Assembly (NCBI RefSeq): GCF_000230895.2 | Contig: NC_016604.1 | Location: 1,674,001-1,738,000, forward strand | DNA length: 64,000 bases | Origin: Mycolicibacterium rhodesiae NBB3 | Lineage (GTDB): Bacteria > Actinomycetota > Actinomycetes > Mycobacteriales > Mycobacteriaceae | Direction of reading: 5' to 3' | In this document: positions 61,960-64,000 of the stretch, piece by piece | Layout: every line of letters begins with the position of its first letter | How positions within the stretch are numbered: the first letter of the stretch is position 1 | The notes under the pieces: model-generated | What the model was told of the DNA's origin: nothing | The model's input: only the letters and a program-made list of their open reading frames with translations | Databases searched by the model: none | Program-made: the position numbers and the translations under genes

Positions 61960-64000
61960 ATGACTCTCCCGCCGACCCACCCCGCTGCCACCCCGCCGAG
62001 GTTGCTGCCCGCCATGGGTAGCGATCCCGATGAGTTGTTCGCCTCATTCGCCGTGTGGGCCGAGGCGCAGGGCACGACGCTGTACCCGGCGCAGGAAGAG
62101 GCGCTGATCGAGTTGGTCAGCGGTGCGAACGTCGTATTGGCGACGCCGACCGGCTCGGGTAAGTCGCTGGTGGCCACGGGCGCGCTGTACGCGGCGATGT
62201 CCGCGGCACGGCGCAGCTACTACACCGCTCCGATCAAGGCGTTGGTGAGCGAGAAGTTCTTCGCCTTGTGCGACGTGTTCGGTGCGGCCAACGTCGGCAT
62301 GCTCACCGGCGACGCCGCGGTCAACGGAAATGCGCCGATCATCGCGTGTACCGCGGAGGTGTTGGCCAACATCGCGCTACGCGAGGGAGCCGACGCCGAC
62401 ATCGGTCTGGTGGTGATGGACGAGTTCCACTTCTACGGCGACCCCGACCGCGGCTGGGCGTGGCAGGTTCCCCTGCTGGAACTGCCGAAAGCCCAATTCC
62501 TCTTGATGTCAGCAACTCTCGGCGACGTCACGTTCCTGCGTGACGACCTGATACGGCGCACCGGTAGACCGACGGCACTGGTCGCCCATGCCGAACGCCC
62601 GGTTCCGCTGCATCACTACTATGCCACCACTCCGATGCACGAGACGATCGCCGATCTGTTGGAGACGAGGCAGGCGCCGGTGTACGTCGTCCACTTCACG
62701 CAGGCCTCGGCACTGGAGCGAGCGCAGGCGCTGATGAGCGTCAACGTGTGCACCAAGGAAGAGAAGAAGGCGATCGCGGACCTGATCGGCGCATTCCGGT
62801 TCTCCTCGGCGTTCGGGGCGACGCTGTCGCGGTTGGTTCGCCATGGCATCGGCGTTCATCACGCCGGGATGCTGCCGAAGTACCGGCGGCTGGTGGAACA
62901 GCTCGCGCAGGCCGGCCTGCTGAAGGTCATCTGCGGTACCGACACCCTCGGCGTCGGCATCAACGTGCCGATCCGGACCGTCGTGTTCTCGGCGCTGTCG
63001 AAATACGACGGCACCCGCACGCGTCTGCTCAGCGCCCGCGAGTTCCACCAGATCGCCGGACGCGCCGGGCGCGCCGGTTACGACACCGCGGGCACCGTCG
63101 TGGTGCAGGCGCCCGACCATGAGGTGGAGAATCTCAAGCAGTTCGCCAAAGTCGCCGATGACCCGAAGAAGCGCCGAAAGCTGGTGCGCCGCAAGGTTCC
63201 CGAAGGCATGGTGCCATGGAGCGAGAAGACGATGACCAAGTTGATCGACGCCGCCCCGGAGCCGTTGACCAGTAACATGCGGGTGTCGACCGCGATGATT
63301 CTCGACGTCGTCGACCGGCCGGGAGACCCGTTCGCAGCGATGCGGCGGCTGCTGACCGACAATCACGAGCCGCGCAAGCGACAGCTGCAGCACGTCCGGG
63401 AGGCGGTCGGCATCGCGCGCTCGCTGCTGCAGGCGGGTGTGGTGGAGCGGCTCGATGAGCCGGAGGCCGACGGGCGTCGTTACCGGCTTACCGTCGATCT
63501 GCCGCGCGACTTCGCGCTGAACCAGCCGTTGTCGACGTTCGCGTTGGCCGCGGTAGAGGTGCTGGACTCGTCGTCGGAAACCTACGCGTTGGATGTCGTT
63601 TCGGTCATCGAGGCCACGCTGGAGGATCCGCGTCAGATCCTGGCCGCGCAGCTGAAGAAGGCCCGTGGCGAGGCCATTGCGGCGATGAAGGCCGAGGGCA
63701 TCGAGTACGACGAGCGGATGGAACTGCTCGACGACGTCAGTTATCCGCGGCCACTGGACGAGCTGCTGCAGCACACCTTCGAGGTGTATCTACAGAGCAA
63801 CCCGTGGGCCGCCGACGGCCAGCTGGCGCCGAAATCGGTCGTGCGCGAGATGTGGGAGCGAGCGTTCACCTTTCGCGAGTACGTAAGCGTCTACGGGCTG
63901 ACCCGGTCGGAGGGCGCCGTACTGCGATACCTCTCGGACGCCTTCAAGGCGCTGCGGTCCGGAGTGCCTGCCGCAGCGCGGACCGAAGAGCTCACCGACA
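61960..64000 (+). CDS. Ski2-like DEAD/DEAH helicase with DUF3516 (partial, runs off the right edge)
   Basis: The 680 codons seen encode a superfamily II helicase. Walker A is ATPTGSGKS (Lys68), motif II DEFHFYG, motif III SATLGD, then GIGVHHAGMLPKYRRLVE and QIAGRAGRAGYD in the second RecA domain. After that a DUF3516-type region begins (for example SEKTMTKLIDAAPEPLTSNM). Such actinobacterial helicases are often annotated as DUF3516 proteins and resemble archaeal Ski2/Hel308-like enzymes; their role is unknown. ATG 61960 is used; GTG 61951 is in frame just before it. Confidence 0.9.
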   Translation, partial: MTLPPTHPAATPPRLLPAMGSDPDELFASFAVWAEAQGTTLYPAQEEALIELVSGANVVLATPTGSGKSLVATGALYAAMSAARRSYYTAPIKALVSEKFFALCDVFGAANVGMLTGDAAVNGNAPIIACTAEVLANIALREGADADIGLVVMDEFHFYGDPDRGWAWQVPLLELPKAQFLLMSATLGDVTFLRDDLIRRTGRPTALVAHAERPVPLHHYYATTPMHETIADLLETRQAPVYVVHFTQASALERAQALMSVNVCTKEEKKAIADLIGAFRFSSAFGATLSRLVRHGIGVHHAGMLPKYRRLVEQLAQAGLLKVICGTDTLGVGINVPIRTVVFSALSKYDGTRTRLLSAREFHQIAGRAGRAGYDTAGTVVVQAPDHEVENLKQFAKVADDPKKRRKLVRRKVPEGMVPWSEKTMTKLIDAAPEPLTSNMRVSTAMILDVVDRPGDPFAAMRRLLTDNHEPRKRQLQHVREAVGIARSLLQAGVVERLDEPEADGRRYRLTVDLPRDFALNQPLSTFALAAVEVLDSSSETYALDVVSVIEATLEDPRQILAAQLKKARGEAIAAMKAEGIEYDERMELLDDVSYPRPLDELLQHTFEVYLQSNPWAADGQLAPKSVVREMWERAFTFREYVSVYGLTRSEGAVLRYLSDAFKALRSGVPAAARTEELTD

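Overview
The window reads as chromosomal DNA of a Mycobacterium/Mycolicibacterium species, probably a free-living, fast-growing type. The base composition is high in G+C and GTG/TTG starts are common. Several blocks are recognisably mycobacterial: an Rv0121-type flavin/F420 protein beside fusA2, the moxR3/DUF58/DUF4129 operon, an Rv0203-type hemophore-like protein, a 13E12-type DUF222/HNH element, an Rv2172c-type methylenetetrahydrofolate reductase and a rhomboid protease with a zinc-binding N-terminus. No rRNA, tRNA, CRISPR array, insertion sequence or prophage was recognised. Genes are packed tightly, and many pairs overlap by 4 bases (ATGA or GTGA).

Layout. 1-6.4 kb: the end of an ABC importer (permease and binding lipoprotein), two small envelope proteins, a TetR regulator, the PPOX protein and fusA2. 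6.4-10.8 kb: a YdcF-like protein, a three-gene operon for a sedolisin (S53) protease and two membrane proteins, and a small Thr-rich lipoprotein. 10.9-16 kb: a partner-switching signalling cluster (a divergent STAS protein, then RsbR-, RsbS-, RsbT- and RsbX-like proteins and a 739-residue RsbU/RsbW-like fusion). 16-20.1 kb: membrane proteins, a second copy of the Thr-rich lipoprotein, and a TetR/MFS pair. 20.1-24.2 kb: the moxR3 operon. 24.3-29.9 kb: an O-methyltransferase, a decayed enoyl-CoA hydratase, a coiled-coil protein divergent from the potassium transporter kup, and an HNH element interrupted by an amber codon. 29.9-37.4 kb: GtrA, rhomboid, glyoxalase-like, nitroreductase, hemophore-like, beta-lactamase-fold, FAD oxidoreductase, F420/PPOX and glutaminyl-cyclase-like genes. 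37.4-43.9 kb: hrpA, MTHFR and selO. 43.9-49.4 kb: a SigH-like ECF sigma factor with an AhpD-like protein, a nitroreductase, an NmrA-like reductase, a TetR/MpaB-like pair and a metallophosphoesterase. 49.4-54.2 kb: a HelR/HelD-type RNA polymerase motor behind a rifamycin-associated-element-like palindrome, then Nudix, MarR and MFS genes. 54.2-55.5 kb: a frameshifted methyltransferase and a frameshifted ferredoxin. 55.5-64 kb: an HD-domain protein, an acyl-CoA dehydrogenase pair with a double CoA-transferase, a LysR regulator, and a Ski2-like helicase cut by the window end.

How genes work together. The clearest system is the partner-switching module: an RsbR/RsbS/RsbT/RsbX core feeds a protein that carries both an RsbU-like phosphatase and an RsbW-like kinase, with the presumed substrate STAS protein encoded divergently. 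The ECF sigma gene and its AhpD-like neighbour share a 26-base upstream motif with fixed internal spacing, which suggests both are driven by that sigma factor. The helR upstream palindrome suggests rifamycin-responsive protection of RNA polymerase. The acyl-CoA dehydrogenase pair, the fused CoA-transferase and the LysR gene look like one catabolic unit for an acyl-CoA substrate that cannot be named from sequence.

Four genes are visibly damaged: the enoyl-CoA hydratase, the HNH element, the methyltransferase and the ferredoxin. Database identities were recalled from family knowledge, not searched.
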